Part shown: in pieces, positions 27,032-35,820 of the stretch
How the letters are laid out: each line of letters opens with the position of its first letter
How positions within the stretch are numbered: position 1 is the stretch's first letter
Source: an uncultured Bacteroides sp.
GTDB lineage: Bacteria; Bacteroidota; Bacteroidia; Bacteroidales; Bacteroidaceae
Direction of reading: 5' to 3'
Assembly: GCA_949285075.1 (NCBI GenBank)
Contig: CASDXF010000021.1
Location: 1 to 47,204, forward strand
Length of the DNA stretch: 47,204 bases
Notes under the pieces: model-generated
The model's database searches: none
The model's input: the letters and a program-made list of their open reading frames with translations, nothing else
Told to the model about the DNA's origin: nothing
Program-made: the position numbers and the translations under genes

Positions 27032-28333
27032 CTAAAGTTTAGGAAACTTCCACGGCTTGCGGTAGTCCGGCCTGATAAACTCGTCGGCCCTCCGATTACG
27101 GAAGGTTTTCCGCTCGTCGTCATAGGTCAGCGTCTCGCCGAGGCGGGCGGAGATATTGCCCAGATGGGCGTACTTGGCGCAAAGGCTCCCGTTGAGCAGC
27201 GTGCAGGCGGTTTCGGTATTCCGGCTCTTGACGCACTCCACAAAGCGGTCGACGTGCTTCTTGTGGTCGCCGTAGTCGGGAGCTCCCTTCACGGGCTCCA
27301 TGCGGTTGCCTATCGGGAAGACCTCCCACCCCTCACGGTTGGCGAAGAGCGAGCCGTTCTCTCCCTTGAATTCCACGCCGTAGTTCTTTCCGTAAGGGCC
27401 GGTCTCGGTGCAGGCCGCGTGGCTCCACTCTATCAGGAAGTCCGGGAACTTATACGTCACCGTCTGCGTGTCGAACGTCTCCGCCGCATTCTCCCGGGCG
27501 GCCATCCGCCCTCCAAGCGCGCATACCGACTGTGGCATGGCGGTGACGTTCATGCCCCACAAGGCCATGTCTATCAGGTGAACGCCCCAGTCGGTCAGCA
27601 GTCCGCCGCCGTAGTCCCAGAACATGCGCCACGAGCCGTGGAAACGCTTCTCGTTGAAGGGCCGCAAGGGAGCCGGCCCCAACCACAAGTCGTAATCCAC
27701 TCCCTGCGGAACCGCCGTGTCCGGAACGGGCGCTCCCAATACGGCGTAGCGGAAGTTCCCCCAGACGTTGACCTTCGAAATCTTGCCTAGCCGTCCGCTG
27801 TCTACGTAGGCTTTCATCTCGTGCCAGTGACTCCCGCTGCGCTGCTGCTGTCCCACCTGAGCCACGCGCCCGTATCTGCGGGCGGCCTCTACCATCGCAT
27901 CGCATTCGGCGATGGAATTCGCCAACGGCTTCTCCACGTACACGTCCTTGCCCGCGGCGAAAGCGTCTACCGCCTGCAAGCAGTGCCAGTGGTCGGGAGT
28001 GGCGATAATCACCGCGTCAATCTCCTTCCTCTCCAACAGCCGGCGATAATCGGTAAACCGCTCCGGACGCTTGCCTTTCATCTCCTCCACCTTGCGGGCG
28101 GTATCCTCCAGCACGTTCAGGTCCACGTCGCAAATCGCCGCACAATTCACGTCCGGACGCCTCAAGAAATCGAAAAGGTTGGCCCATCCCATTCCGCGGC
28201 ATCCTATCAAAGCCACATTTACACAATCGGAAGCGCTCGCCACCCTCCCCTCTTCAGCCAAGAGCGAAGGAGCCAACAATCCGGCGCCGACCAATAAGGC
28301 CGACTTCTTTAAAAAGTCTCTACGGTCTGTCAT
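27032..28333 (-). CDS. Gfo/Idh/MocA-family oxidoreductase with Tat signal
   Basis: 433 residues. MTDRRDFLKKSALLVGAGLLAPSLLA is a twin-arginine signal (RRDFLKK), implying export with cofactor already bound. The Rossmann part has VALIGCRGMGWANL and the catalytic-region motif YVEKPLANS; the second domain has the GGGLLTDWGVHLIDMALW stretch common to Bacteroidota members. NAD(P)-dependent sugar oxidoreductase chemistry is expected, but some exported members (GH109) are NAD-dependent glycosidases, and this cannot be excluded. The substrate is unknown. It is unlinked to the utilisation locus downstream. Confidence 0.88.
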   Translation of the reverse strand: MTDRRDFLKKSALLVGAGLLAPSLLAEEGRVASASDCVNVALIGCRGMGWANLFDFLRRPDVNCAAICDVDLNVLEDTARKVEEMKGKRPERFTDYRRLLERKEIDAVIIATPDHWHCLQAVDAFAAGKDVYVEKPLANSIAECDAMVEAARRYGRVAQVGQQQRSGSHWHEMKAYVDSGRLGKISKVNVWGNFRYAVLGAPVPDTAVPQGVDYDLWLGPAPLRPFNEKRFHGSWRMFWDYGGGLLTDWGVHLIDMALWGMNVTAMPQSVCALGGRMAARENAAETFDTQTVTYKFPDFLIEWSHAACTETGPYGKNYGVEFKGENGSLFANREGWEVFPIGNRMEPVKGAPDYGDHKKHVDRFVECVKSRNTETACTLLNGSLCAKYAHLGNISARLGETLTYDDERKTFRNRRADEFIRPDYRKPWKFPKL

Positions 28334-28394
28334 CTCTATCTATCTTTTAAGTTTAACGAATACGTCCTCTGCGCGCGGCAGCGTCCGCCGCCGA

Positions 28395-28427
28395 AATAAA
28401 AAGGGCCGCCGCATCACGCGGTAGCCC
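28395..28427 (-). terminator. Terminator after the anti-sigma gene
   Basis: On the minus strand GGGC-ACCGC pairs with GCGGC-GCCC, followed by TTTTTATTT. It lies ~110 nt past the anti-sigma stop and insulates the Gfo/Idh gene. Confidence 0.65.
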
Positions 28428-28535
28428 ATTTATTTAGTTAGTTGTATAAAACTTGAGAGAATTGAAACTTCACAGCTTCACATCGTTTTAGATTAAGCAC
28501 ACTAACTATATCTATGTTTAAAGCAAATGAAAATG

Positions 28536-29012
28536 TCACTTTTTCAATACCTCAGGCCTCTTGACCTTCGATAAGCTGTCGGCCAACGCCCGTTCCGCCT
28601 GCGCGTCGTCGGAAATGGCTACGGAAGGTACGGTGACCTGCTTGCCTATCGTATCAGCCGCCAATATGCCGCTCTCGTTCACGGTAAACGAGCGTTGGGC
28701 TACATTGCCCAACATCAAGACCACCGCGATAACGGCCACCGCCTTGAATAAGGGCATAAAGCGCCCCACTATCGTAAGCCGCTTAGCCTTCACCACGGGA
28801 GCTTCCACCCGAGAGAGAACGCGATTGTCAAAGTCCTCTCCCAGTCCGGCCTCCCGCTGCGCCCACTGATAGGTGAACAGGTCCTTATATCGGAGCAGAT
28901 GAGGCGGAACTTCTCCCTTTACGAAGAAGTCGCGCAAGCGGGCCTCCTCTTCCAACGAAGTCTCGCATCGCCAATACCGCTCTAAAAGCCGTTCTATATC
29001 TTTATAATCCAT
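28536..29012 (-). CDS. Putative anti-sigma factor, single membrane helix
   Basis: 158 residues: an N-terminal cytoplasmic helical part (MDYKDIERLLERYWRCETSLEEEARLRDFF), one membrane helix (~92-108, LFKAVAVIAVVLMLGNVA) and a short periplasmic tail. It overlaps the ECF sigma gene by 11 nt, and that pairing with one membrane span is the main ground for the call. The N-terminus matches the small Bacteroidota anti-sigma type lacking a zinc motif. No FecR domain is present, so it is not the usual SusCD-coupled kind. Confidence 0.65.
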   Translation of the reverse strand: MDYKDIERLLERYWRCETSLEEEARLRDFFVKGEVPPHLLRYKDLFTYQWAQREAGLGEDFDNRVLSRVEAPVVKAKRLTIVGRFMPLFKAVAVIAVVLMLGNVAQRSFTVNESGILAADTIGKQVTVPSVAISDDAQAERALADSLSKVKRPEVLKK

Positions 29013-29511
29013 ATCCGTCTATCTCCAAATATTTTTGTTTTACCTTTTGCCTTGCCCTGAAGAGGTTCACCTTCACTTGCTCTTCCGTCAGGTTCAACAC
29101 TGCGGCGATTTTCTTGTAGCTCTCGCCCTCGATGTCTCTCAGTTGCATGATAAGGCGCTGTTTCTCCGGAAGCTCATTCACGAGCCTGTTGATTAGACTC
29201 ATTCTTTCCTCGCTCACTAACCGGTCATGCGGTCCGTCCGCATCCGGTCTCTCCTCCAGTTCCGGAGTCAGTTCCACGTTTCTCGTCTCCATCCGCTGCG
29301 CCCGGTCTATCGCCAAGTTCTTCGCCACAATCAGGCAGTAGGCCTCGACGGATTCGAGTTGGGACCATTCGTCCCGCTTGTTCCACACTCTTATCATCGT
29401 ATCCTGAACGACATCTTCCGCCTCCGCCCTATCCAACGTGATTCTGAGCGCCAACCGGAAAAGCTTATCCTTCAGGGGCAGAATATCGTTTCGGAAACTG
29501 ATTTCTCGCAT
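29002..29511 (-). CDS. ECF-type RNA polymerase sigma factor
   Basis: 169 residues from the ATG at 29511 (MREISFRNDILPLKDKLFRLA); an in-frame extension of 14 codons upstream runs through the promoter and is rejected. Region 2 is DRAEAEDVVQDTMIRVWNKRDEW, and region 4 is LPEKQRLIMQLRDIEGESYKKIAAVLNLTEEQVKVNLFRARQKVKQKY. It directs RNA polymerase to a specific regulon, held by the anti-sigma downstream. Its promoter at 29525-29550 looks like an ECF promoter, suggesting autoregulation. Confidence 0.92.
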   Translation of the reverse strand: MREISFRNDILPLKDKLFRLALRITLDRAEAEDVVQDTMIRVWNKRDEWSQLESVEAYCLIVAKNLAIDRAQRMETRNVELTPELEERPDADGPHDRLVSEERMSLINRLVNELPEKQRLIMQLRDIEGESYKKIAAVLNLTEEQVKVNLFRARQKVKQKYLEIDGYGL

Positions 29512-29524
29512 TTCTATTATTAAT

Positions 29525-29550
29525 GACGAACGGGGAGGCGAAAAGTTACA
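29525..29550 (-). promoter_or_regulatory. ECF-type autoregulatory promoter with inverted repeat
   Basis: On the minus strand TGTAAC (29550-29545), a 16-nt spacer and CGTC (29528-29525) fit the AAC/CGTC pattern of ECF sigma promoters. An inverted repeat GGGGAGG/CCTCCCC (29532-29538 and 29553-29559) brackets the -35 part and could be an operator or leader hairpin. Confidence 0.55.
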
Positions 29551-29604
29551 CACCTCCCCTACTTTTTTTTGAATTATTTTTTCTAACCGACAGCCGTCAC
29601 CCTT

Positions 29605-31047
29605 TCATTCGCCTTCTTCTATGATAGAAAGCACGTAGTTTACCCACTGGTCTTCGGGAACACTATCGTCAATATAGAAATCGGGCTGAATCCCTATACC
29701 GTCTATACCATAGCCCTCCGCCTTGTTCTGGGTCACGGTGAGCGTTAGCGTCAAGGAATACTTTCCATCGGGAGAGTTATAAGATATGCAATTGGAGAAG
29801 TCGAAAGCGCCCAATGTCGGTTGCCCGAAGATTTTAGTCTTATAGCTTTGCTTGGCCATATAGAGCAAGGCCTCATCCGCGCTTCCGTTTACCCGGTTAC
29901 AGATGATGGCCACCCGCTTTGGATTGGGTGACGAGGGCATATCGCCTGCCGCAGAAAACGGAGCGCCTCCCTCCGTATAGCCACCGACATATTTCTTCAT
30001 GCCCTCCACAACACTACGCCAATTTGGGTCGCTTTCGCAAAGAGCGATATTCTGTTCCGAAGCCCTGAACATCAAAACGGGCCGACGTATGGTCTGCGTA
30101 TAGTAATAAGGAATCAAGCCGTAATGAGAATAGTCTCCACCTCCTGTCCCGTACCTGATATCGACGATTAGATTAGCCGTGCCGCGCAACGCCTTATCGT
30201 ACTTCGCCAACAACTGGTCTATCGCCGGCTTCTGCTGCGGCACAAAGGAGGGAATACGCAGGTAAAGCGTATTCCGGGTAAGCGTCTCCATGAAAGGCCC
30301 ATCGGTCGTTATCGCCCGTAAGAACCTATCTTCTTCCTCCGTACGCTGCTCTACCGGAAACAACTTATGCGCCCACAACTTCCAAGAGTCACTTTTTAGC
30401 GAAAACAAGGTCTTTGAATGTGGCATCCACTCTCCCGTATAGCGGGAAGAACCTTCCACGTAATCGTACTTTCCGTCCTTCCGCTCGGTCAGCTTTCCCA
30501 CCTTCTGCATGGGGAACGAAGTCAGGCTATCGCCCCGAATCGTAAAGACATCGAAACCTTTGTCCGAACGGACGATTCCGACAGAGTCGCCGAACAACAT
30601 CCAAACGCCTTCCAAAGGCGACCTACCCTCTCCCTTATTTAGATAGTCTAAGAAGGTCTCCTCCGTCCAGTCTACCCGCTTGGCGGACTCATGCTCCGCA
30701 CGGATTTTACGCTTTTCTTCCTCCGACAACGAAAGGTTATTCCTACGAAAGCCGATATGCTGTCCACGGAATGTATGCAGCCATTGATTAATGACACGGA
30801 CGCACTCTTCATCGGAAGTAGAGGCGGCTACCTTCTTCCGGTAGTCCGCTACACGGCGGTCGAACTCGTCACGCCCAATCTCTTCCAAATAATACTTGAA
30901 ACCCGCGTCGTTATCCTCGAACGTCTTAGCCACCCAGTCGAACAGCTGAACACGCTCCTTCTTCTCCTTTGAAGTCTCTACGGACATGGAGCAGGAAAGA
31001 ACGAACAGCGCAAGGAGAAACGCGAGCCTTATACCTATACGCTTCAT
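29605..31047 (-). CDS. S41-family peptidase, lipoprotein
   Basis: 480 residues. A lipobox signal (LLALFVLSCS) anchors it to a membrane. The helical N-terminal part is followed by a weak PDZ-like region and the S41 catalytic fold: LVVDIRYGTGGG, then NRVNGSADEALLYMAK with the nucleophile Ser at ~388, and GQPTLGAFDF. These are C-terminal-processing-type proteases of the envelope; the substrate is unknown. Its ATG overlaps the argB stop (ATGA), so it is translated right after argB, an odd pairing. Confidence 0.88.
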   Translation of the reverse strand: MKRIGIRLAFLLALFVLSCSMSVETSKEKKERVQLFDWVAKTFEDNDAGFKYYLEEIGRDEFDRRVADYRKKVAASTSDEECVRVINQWLHTFRGQHIGFRRNNLSLSEEEKRKIRAEHESAKRVDWTEETFLDYLNKGEGRSPLEGVWMLFGDSVGIVRSDKGFDVFTIRGDSLTSFPMQKVGKLTERKDGKYDYVEGSSRYTGEWMPHSKTLFSLKSDSWKLWAHKLFPVEQRTEEEDRFLRAITTDGPFMETLTRNTLYLRIPSFVPQQKPAIDQLLAKYDKALRGTANLIVDIRYGTGGGDYSHYGLIPYYYTQTIRRPVLMFRASEQNIALCESDPNWRSVVEGMKKYVGGYTEGGAPFSAAGDMPSSPNPKRVAIICNRVNGSADEALLYMAKQSYKTKIFGQPTLGAFDFSNCISYNSPDGKYSLTLTLTVTQNKAEGYGIDGIGIQPDFYIDDSVPEDQWVNYVLSIIEEGE

Positions 31048-31829
31048 GCTAAACCCTCCCGTACTATTCTCGTGCCGTCCGCCGTTCCGATAGCCGAAGC
31101 TAAGGTTATCACCACCTCGGAAACGCCCGCGTCAATCGCCTGAAAAGCGTTCTCCAACTTGGGTATCATGCCGCCCTGAATCACACCCTCGACCACGTAA
31201 CGCTCGAAGTCGGAGCGGGTGATTTGAGGTATCACGCTGTCGTCGTCGCTCTCGTCGCGCAGCACGCCGCGCTTCTCGAAGCAGTAGACCAGCGTCACGT
31301 CGAACAGGGCGGAGAGGGCCTTAGCGGTCTCCCCGGCGATGGTGTCGGCGTTCGTGTTCAGCATATTGCCCTTGCCGTCGTGGGTCAGCGGAGCCATGAC
31401 GGGCACCACGCCCTTGTGGATAAGCTCGGACAGCAACGAGGCGTCCACCTTCTCCACGTCACCCACAAAGCCGTAGTCGACCTCCTTCACGGGACGCTTC
31501 ACCGAGCGAATCACGTTCATGTCCGCCCCGGTCAGCCCCAAAGCGTTCACGCCACGGGCTTGCAGGCCCGCCACGACGTTCTTGTTCACCAGACCGCCGT
31601 AGACCATCGTCACGACCTTCAGCGTCTCCGCGTCGGTTATCCGCCGTCCGTTCACCATCCTGCTCTCGATGCCTAGCTGAGAGGCTATCTTCGTGGCCGA
31701 GCGTCCTCCGCCATGAACCAGTACCTTATTCCCCTTGATGGCCGCGAAGTCGTCCAACAAGCGGCGGAGGGTAGCCTCTTCCTCTACAATCTTCCCTCCT
31801 ACCTTGATTACCGTAAGTTTCTCTTTCAT
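31044..31829 (-). CDS. argB: Acetylglutamate kinase (possibly succinyl-glutamate)
   Basis: 261 residues from the ATG at 31829 (MKEKLTVIKVGGKIVEEE); an upstream extension runs into the repeat and is rejected. The amino-acid-kinase motifs are VIKVGGK, VHGGGRSATKIASQLG and the C-terminal LENAFQAIDAGVSEVVI. It phosphorylates the N-acylated glutamate in arginine biosynthesis; Bacteroides relatives use N-succinyl intermediates, so the natural substrate may be N-succinyl-glutamate. It follows speA after a 144-nt gap nearly filled by an inverted-repeat element. Confidence 0.93.
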   Translation of the reverse strand: MKEKLTVIKVGGKIVEEEATLRRLLDDFAAIKGNKVLVHGGGRSATKIASQLGIESRMVNGRRITDAETLKVVTMVYGGLVNKNVVAGLQARGVNALGLTGADMNVIRSVKRPVKEVDYGFVGDVEKVDASLLSELIHKGVVPVMAPLTHDGKGNMLNTNADTIAGETAKALSALFDVTLVYCFEKRGVLRDESDDDSVIPQITRSDFERYVVEGVIQGGMIPKLENAFQAIDAGVSEVVITLASAIGTADGTRIVREGLA

Positions 31830-31840
31830 TGCATCTATAG

Positions 31841-31973
31841 CCCCTCCGACTCCCCCATAAGGGGGAGAGGAGGATTGTGGCATTTCGTTTGTTGTTTCTA
31901 TTTCTCTTATATGTTATATGTTCTCTATATGATAAAGCACCCTTCTCCCCCCTTATGGGGGAACCGGAGGGGG
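31841..31973. repeat. MITE-like element with ~30-bp inverted ends
   Basis: The left end CCCCTCCGACTCCCCCATAA, with GGGGG after it, is repeated inverted at the right end (31943-31973, containing CCCCCTTATGGGGG and GGAGGGGG). Each end is itself palindromic around CCCCCATAAGGGGG. The 68-bp AT-rich centre has no gene. The element stops at the base before the speA stop codon and begins 11 nt upstream of the argB start codon, so it fills the whole gap. Confidence 0.75.
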
Positions 31974-33866
31974 TTACTCCAAATAAGTATATCCGTACAG
32001 CCCCGAGCGGTAGTTGGACAAGAACTCCTTGCCCTCCTCCAACGAGATTTTTCCTTCCTTCACCGACTTCGTGACCCAAGTCTCCAGTGTGCGCACCAGT
32101 TTCTTCGGGTTATACTGCACGTAGTCGAGCACCTCGGCCACCGTTTCGCCGTCTATTACCTGCTCAATGGTGTATCCCTTGTCGCTCACGGAGACGTGCA
32201 CCGCGTTCGTGTCGCCGAAGAGGTTGTGCATGTCGCCCAATATCTCCTGATAGGCCCCCACCAAGAAGACCGCCACGTAGTAAGGTTCCGACTTCTTCAG
32301 GCTGTGCACCGGAAGGCAATGAGAGACGTTCCGGGTAGAGATGAAGTTAGCGATTTTCCCGTCCGAGTCGCAGGTAATGTCTTGGAAGGTAGCCGAGCGG
32401 TCGGGCTTCTCGTCCAACCGTTGGATAGGCATAATGGGGAATATCTGGTCTATCGCCCACGAGTCCGGAAGCGACTGGAAGAGCGAGAAGTTGCAGAAAT
32501 ACTTATCGGCCAACAGCTTGGACAGTCCCCTGAATTCTTCGGGCACGTGCTTCAGCCCCTCGGCTATCTGATGGATTTCCCGCGTGATGGACCAGTAGAG
32601 CCGCTCTATCTGCGCGCGGGTTTTCAGGTCCACGATGCCGTGGCTGAAGAGGTCGAGCCCTTCTTCCCTGATTTGCTGCGCGTCGTGCCACGCCTCAAGC
32701 ATCTTGTTCTGGTTCAGCGTATCCCAGATGTTGTAAAGCTCCTGCACCAGCTCGTGCGCGTCGGGAGCGATTTCCTCGTCGTCGTCCCACTCGGGCAGCG
32801 TGGCCGTTTCGAGCACCTCGAAGATAAGCACGGAGTGGTGGGCGGTCAAGGCCCTTCCGCTCTCGGTGATGATGTTCGGGTGAGGAATGCCGTTCTTGTC
32901 ACTGGTGTCCACGAAGGTGGAGATGGCGTCGTTGACGTACTCCTGAATGGAGTAGTTGACGCTTCCTCCGCTGTCGGACGAGCGGGTCCCGTCGTAGTCC
33001 ACGCCCAGTCCGCCGCCAATGTCGACGAACTCCACCTCGAAACCCATGGCGTGAAGCTGCGCGTAGAACTGCGAGGCCTCGCGCAACGCGGTCTTGATGC
33101 GGCGTATCTTCGTTATCTGGCTACCGATGTGGAAGTGAATCAGTTTCAGGCAGTCTTTCAGGCCCTTGCTCTCCATAAAGTCGAGCGCTTCGAGCAACTC
33201 GCTCGACGTGAGGCCGAACTTACTGGCGTCTCCGCCGGACTCCTCCCACTTTCCGCTGCCCGAGGAGGCCAGCTTGATGCGGATGCCTATGTTGGGGCGC
33301 ACGTCAAGCCGCTTGGCCATGCGCGCGATGAGCTTCAGCTCGTTCATCTTCTCCACGACAATGAAGATTCGCTTGCCCATCTTCTGGGCGAGCAGCGCCA
33401 GTTCGATGTAGCTCTCGTCCTTGTAGCCGTTGCAGACTATCAGCGAATCGTTGTCCGTATTGACGGCGATTACCGCGTGCAGCTCCGGCTTTGAGCCGGC
33501 CTCCAGTCCGAGGTTGAACTTCTTGCCGTGGCTGATGATTTCCTCCACCACGGGCCTTACCTGATTCACCTTGATGGGATAGATGATGAAGTTCTGGGCC
33601 TTGTAGCCATACTCCTCGGCCGCCTGCCTGAAGCAGGAGGACATTTTTTCAATCCGGTTGTCCAGAATGTCCGGGAAGCGCACCAGCATGGGCGCGGTCA
33701 CGTCCCGCAGCTGCAACTCGTCAACCAACTCTTTCAAATCGACGGCGACCCCGTCTTTCCGTGGTGTAACAACGACGTGGCCCTTGTCGTTGATACTAAA
33801 GTACGAGGTTCCCCATCCCGTGATGTTATAGAGCTCCTCCGAATCTTCAATACGCCACTTTCTCAT
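31974..33866 (-). CDS. speA: Biosynthetic arginine decarboxylase
   Basis: 630 residues from the ATG at 33866 (MRKWRIEDSEELYNITGWGTSYFSIN), the family N-terminus; a 14-codon extension upstream crosses the promoter and is rejected. The PLP lysine is in YPIKVNQ, and FVDIGGGLGVDYDG plus the C-terminal VFLVGAYQEILGDMHNLFGDTN are typical. It makes agmatine from arginine for polyamine synthesis (spermidine route). It pairs functionally with argB downstream. Confidence 0.95.
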   Translation of the reverse strand: MRKWRIEDSEELYNITGWGTSYFSINDKGHVVVTPRKDGVAVDLKELVDELQLRDVTAPMLVRFPDILDNRIEKMSSCFRQAAEEYGYKAQNFIIYPIKVNQVRPVVEEIISHGKKFNLGLEAGSKPELHAVIAVNTDNDSLIVCNGYKDESYIELALLAQKMGKRIFIVVEKMNELKLIARMAKRLDVRPNIGIRIKLASSGSGKWEESGGDASKFGLTSSELLEALDFMESKGLKDCLKLIHFHIGSQITKIRRIKTALREASQFYAQLHAMGFEVEFVDIGGGLGVDYDGTRSSDSGGSVNYSIQEYVNDAISTFVDTSDKNGIPHPNIITESGRALTAHHSVLIFEVLETATLPEWDDDEEIAPDAHELVQELYNIWDTLNQNKMLEAWHDAQQIREEGLDLFSHGIVDLKTRAQIERLYWSITREIHQIAEGLKHVPEEFRGLSKLLADKYFCNFSLFQSLPDSWAIDQIFPIMPIQRLDEKPDRSATFQDITCDSDGKIANFISTRNVSHCLPVHSLKKSEPYYVAVFLVGAYQEILGDMHNLFGDTNAVHVSVSDKGYTIEQVIDGETVAEVLDYVQYNPKKLVRTLETWVTKSVKEGKISLEEGKEFLSNYRSGLYGYTYLE

Positions 33867-33905
33867 TTTTCTGCCATTCAGTATTTTTAGTAAACAATCA
33901 GGAGG

Positions 33906-33936
33906 CAAAAATACGGATTAATCTACAAGTAGCCAA
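33906..33936 (-). promoter_or_regulatory. Promoter of speA
   Basis: On the minus strand ATTG (at ~33936) and TATTTTTG (33913-33906) are separated by 20 nt, matching the Bacteroidota -33/-7 layout. The start codon is 39 nt downstream. Confidence 0.6.
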
Positions 33937-34062
33937 TCGGAAGAGGCTTTGTTTTCAAAAAAGTCGGCCCGAAGCCTCGCCTTATTGTCATCGCCGTGAC
34001 AAAACGGGGCGCGAGGAAGGCGAGCCCGCGCCTTCACCATGCGCCGGCGGACGGCGCTCGCG

Positions 34063-35157
34063 TCAAATGAACCGGCTCGACTCCCGGACGATAATCTCGC
34101 CGGTCAGGTTGACGGTGACGGCGATGGCCTCCGGAGTCCGCACGCGCCGGAGCATCAGCTCGATGCTGATGTCGGCTATCTCCTCGCAAGGCTGCCTGAG
34201 GGAAGTCAGGGCCCGCTTCAGGTGCATGGAATACTTCATGTTGTCGAAGGCGGCTATCACCACGTCCGTCGACACGCCGACGCCCTCGTCCGTCAGGGTG
34301 TACATCAGGGCCGCCGCCGTGGAGTCGTTGGCGCAGACGATGCCCGTCTTGTAGGGCACGATAGGCATCCGCCTGACGAAGCCGGGGTCTTCCGGATTGC
34401 CGCAGAACACGTGCGAGGTGTCGAAAGCGAGCCCGCTCTCCTGCACGGTGTGCCTCACTCCGGCCAGACGCAGGTCGACGGAGTAGGCCGAGTCGGGGCG
34501 GGAAAAGAAGTAAATCCGCTCGCATCCCTGCGCTATCAGGTGCGAGGCCATCAGGCAGCCGGCGTTGAAGTTGTCCAGACACACGAGGTCGAAGCGGCTG
34601 CGTTGAGGGAAGCGCACGATGTCCCGGTCGATGAGCACCAACGGGATGCCCGCCGCCGCTATCCTGTCGCAGATGTTCCGGTTGATGCGGTCGGCCTCCG
34701 GTATCCGCTCCAGCGGCGAGAAGAAGATGCCGTCTACCCGCTTCCGGATATAGTCCTCGCAGCACCCCTCTATCAGCTCGGCCCGTATGTTGGCGTCACT
34801 GGCCGTGGCCCCTTCCCAGAGGCAGTCGAACCCGTCCGACTCCGACCGCCGCAGTATCCGGTCGTTGATGACGGAGAAAATCTCCGACTCCCCGCTACCG
34901 GGCAGCAGCAGGCCGAACGTACGGGTGGAGGGAGCGGCGTTGTAGTTGACCACCGTGCCCGTCCCTTTCTTCTTGGTGACGTATCCTTCCGACTGGAGTT
35001 GGTTGTACACTTTGGCTATGGTGGGACGGGAGACGCTGTACTGCCGGGCGAGCGTCAGCTCCGTGGGCAGCAAGGCCCCCGCCGGATAAGCGCCCTTCAC
35101 GATGTCGCCCTTCACCGCGTCGTAGATGAACTTGTGATTTACTTTTACGCTCGTCAT
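34063..35157 (-). CDS. GntR/LacI-type transcription regulator of the utilisation locus
   Basis: 364 residues from the ATG at 35157 (MTSVKVNHKFIYDAVKGDIVKGAYPAG); an ATG 8 codons earlier is an alternative. The N-terminal ~75 residues are a GntR winged helix (LLPTELTLARQYSVSRPTIAKVYNQLQSEGYVTKKKGTGTVV). A LacI/periplasmic-binding-type ligand domain follows (FGLLLPGSGESEIF, VDGIFFSPL, IPLVLIDRD, AAFDNMKYSMHLKRALTSLRQP). The architecture matches AraR-like sugar regulators. It is divergent from the GH32-like gene. TTACATTTATGTAC lies 85 nt upstream of its start, suggesting autoregulation. The ligand is unknown. Confidence 0.88.
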   Translation of the reverse strand: MTSVKVNHKFIYDAVKGDIVKGAYPAGALLPTELTLARQYSVSRPTIAKVYNQLQSEGYVTKKKGTGTVVNYNAAPSTRTFGLLLPGSGESEIFSVINDRILRRSESDGFDCLWEGATASDANIRAELIEGCCEDYIRKRVDGIFFSPLERIPEADRINRNICDRIAAAGIPLVLIDRDIVRFPQRSRFDLVCLDNFNAGCLMASHLIAQGCERIYFFSRPDSAYSVDLRLAGVRHTVQESGLAFDTSHVFCGNPEDPGFVRRMPIVPYKTGIVCANDSTAAALMYTLTDEGVGVSTDVVIAAFDNMKYSMHLKRALTSLRQPCEEIADISIELMLRRVRTPEAIAVTVNLTGEIIVRESSRFI

Positions 35158-35241
35158 ATTCGTTTCGGGATTAAACGCCACAAAGATAAGAAACTGTTTT
35201 GATTTTCCCGCCCTACGGCATGGAATGAATTAACCGAAAAC

Positions 35242-35255
35242 TTACATTTATGTAC
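35242..35255. promoter_or_regulatory. Operator candidate O1
   Basis: TTACATTTATGTAC, arms TTACAT/ATGTAC around 2 bp, next to the regulator gene. It shares 12 of 14 bases with O2. Confidence 0.5.
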
Positions 35256-35290
35256 AAACGAAAAGCAACCATTCGCCCGGAGCCGGGCAC

Positions 35291-35312
35291 AGGAAAATGT
35301 TCTATTTTTAAG
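35291..35312 (+). repeat. Direct repeat a (TCTATTTTTAA motif)
   Basis: GGAAAATGTTCTATTTTTAA here recurs as GAAAAATGGTCTATTTTTAA at ~35822. The two lie 530 bp apart in the regulator/GH32-like intergenic region and may be remnants of a duplication or binding sites. Confidence 0.45.
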
Positions 35313-35464
35313 ATTCCGTCCCGAAAGCGCCCCGACGAAAATCCGCTCCCGGCGGAAAATTTACCGGGAAACGCCGCATGACCCCGTCGTTTTCCACCCC
35401 GGAAAGACACGGGCAAGCCCTTTCCGAAACAAGGAACGGGAAAAACCGTCCTGAGGCACAGCGC

Positions 35465-35543
35465 TATCTCTCACGAGCCGTCGCCCTATTTCTCCCGAGG
35501 CCCTGCCCTACCGCTTGCGAGCCGTAGGGCTACGGCTCACGGA
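35465..35543. repeat. 22-bp-period intergenic repeat, copy 5
   Basis: Units start at 35469, 35491, 35513 and 35535, with cores CTCACGAG, CTCCCGAG, CTTGCGAG and CTCACGGA; linkers include CCGTCGCCCTATTT, GCCCTGCCCTACCG and CCGTAGGGCTACGG. This is the most diverged copy, but the 22-bp phase is kept. It lies in the 885-nt region between the regulator and GH32-like gene, which otherwise holds two operator candidates, a direct-repeat pair and no gene I can support. Confidence 0.82.
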
Positions 35544-35820
35544 CGGCGGCTCTTCGCCACATTTTCAGATGGATTTTCCCGCCTTTCAGACGCTAATTCG
35601 CAAGATTTTCCGAAGCGAGAAGAAGTATCCATATCACGCCAGAAAAGGATAATCGAAAGCGACAAGTTACCGTTTCACCCGTTACAACGACTAAAAGACA
35701 GCAAAGCGAGCCATACGCCGACATTCCGGATTCACCCAACGCCTCAAAACCGGGCTTTTTCCCGTTCGGGGCGTACCGTGACCGGAAAAAACGCGATAAT
35801 TGAGAGACGAAACGGCCTTC

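Noticed and set aside
31713-33494. Plus-strand open frame of 593 codons
   Set aside because: Antisense to speA and argB, crosses the inverted-repeat element and has no recognisable domain.
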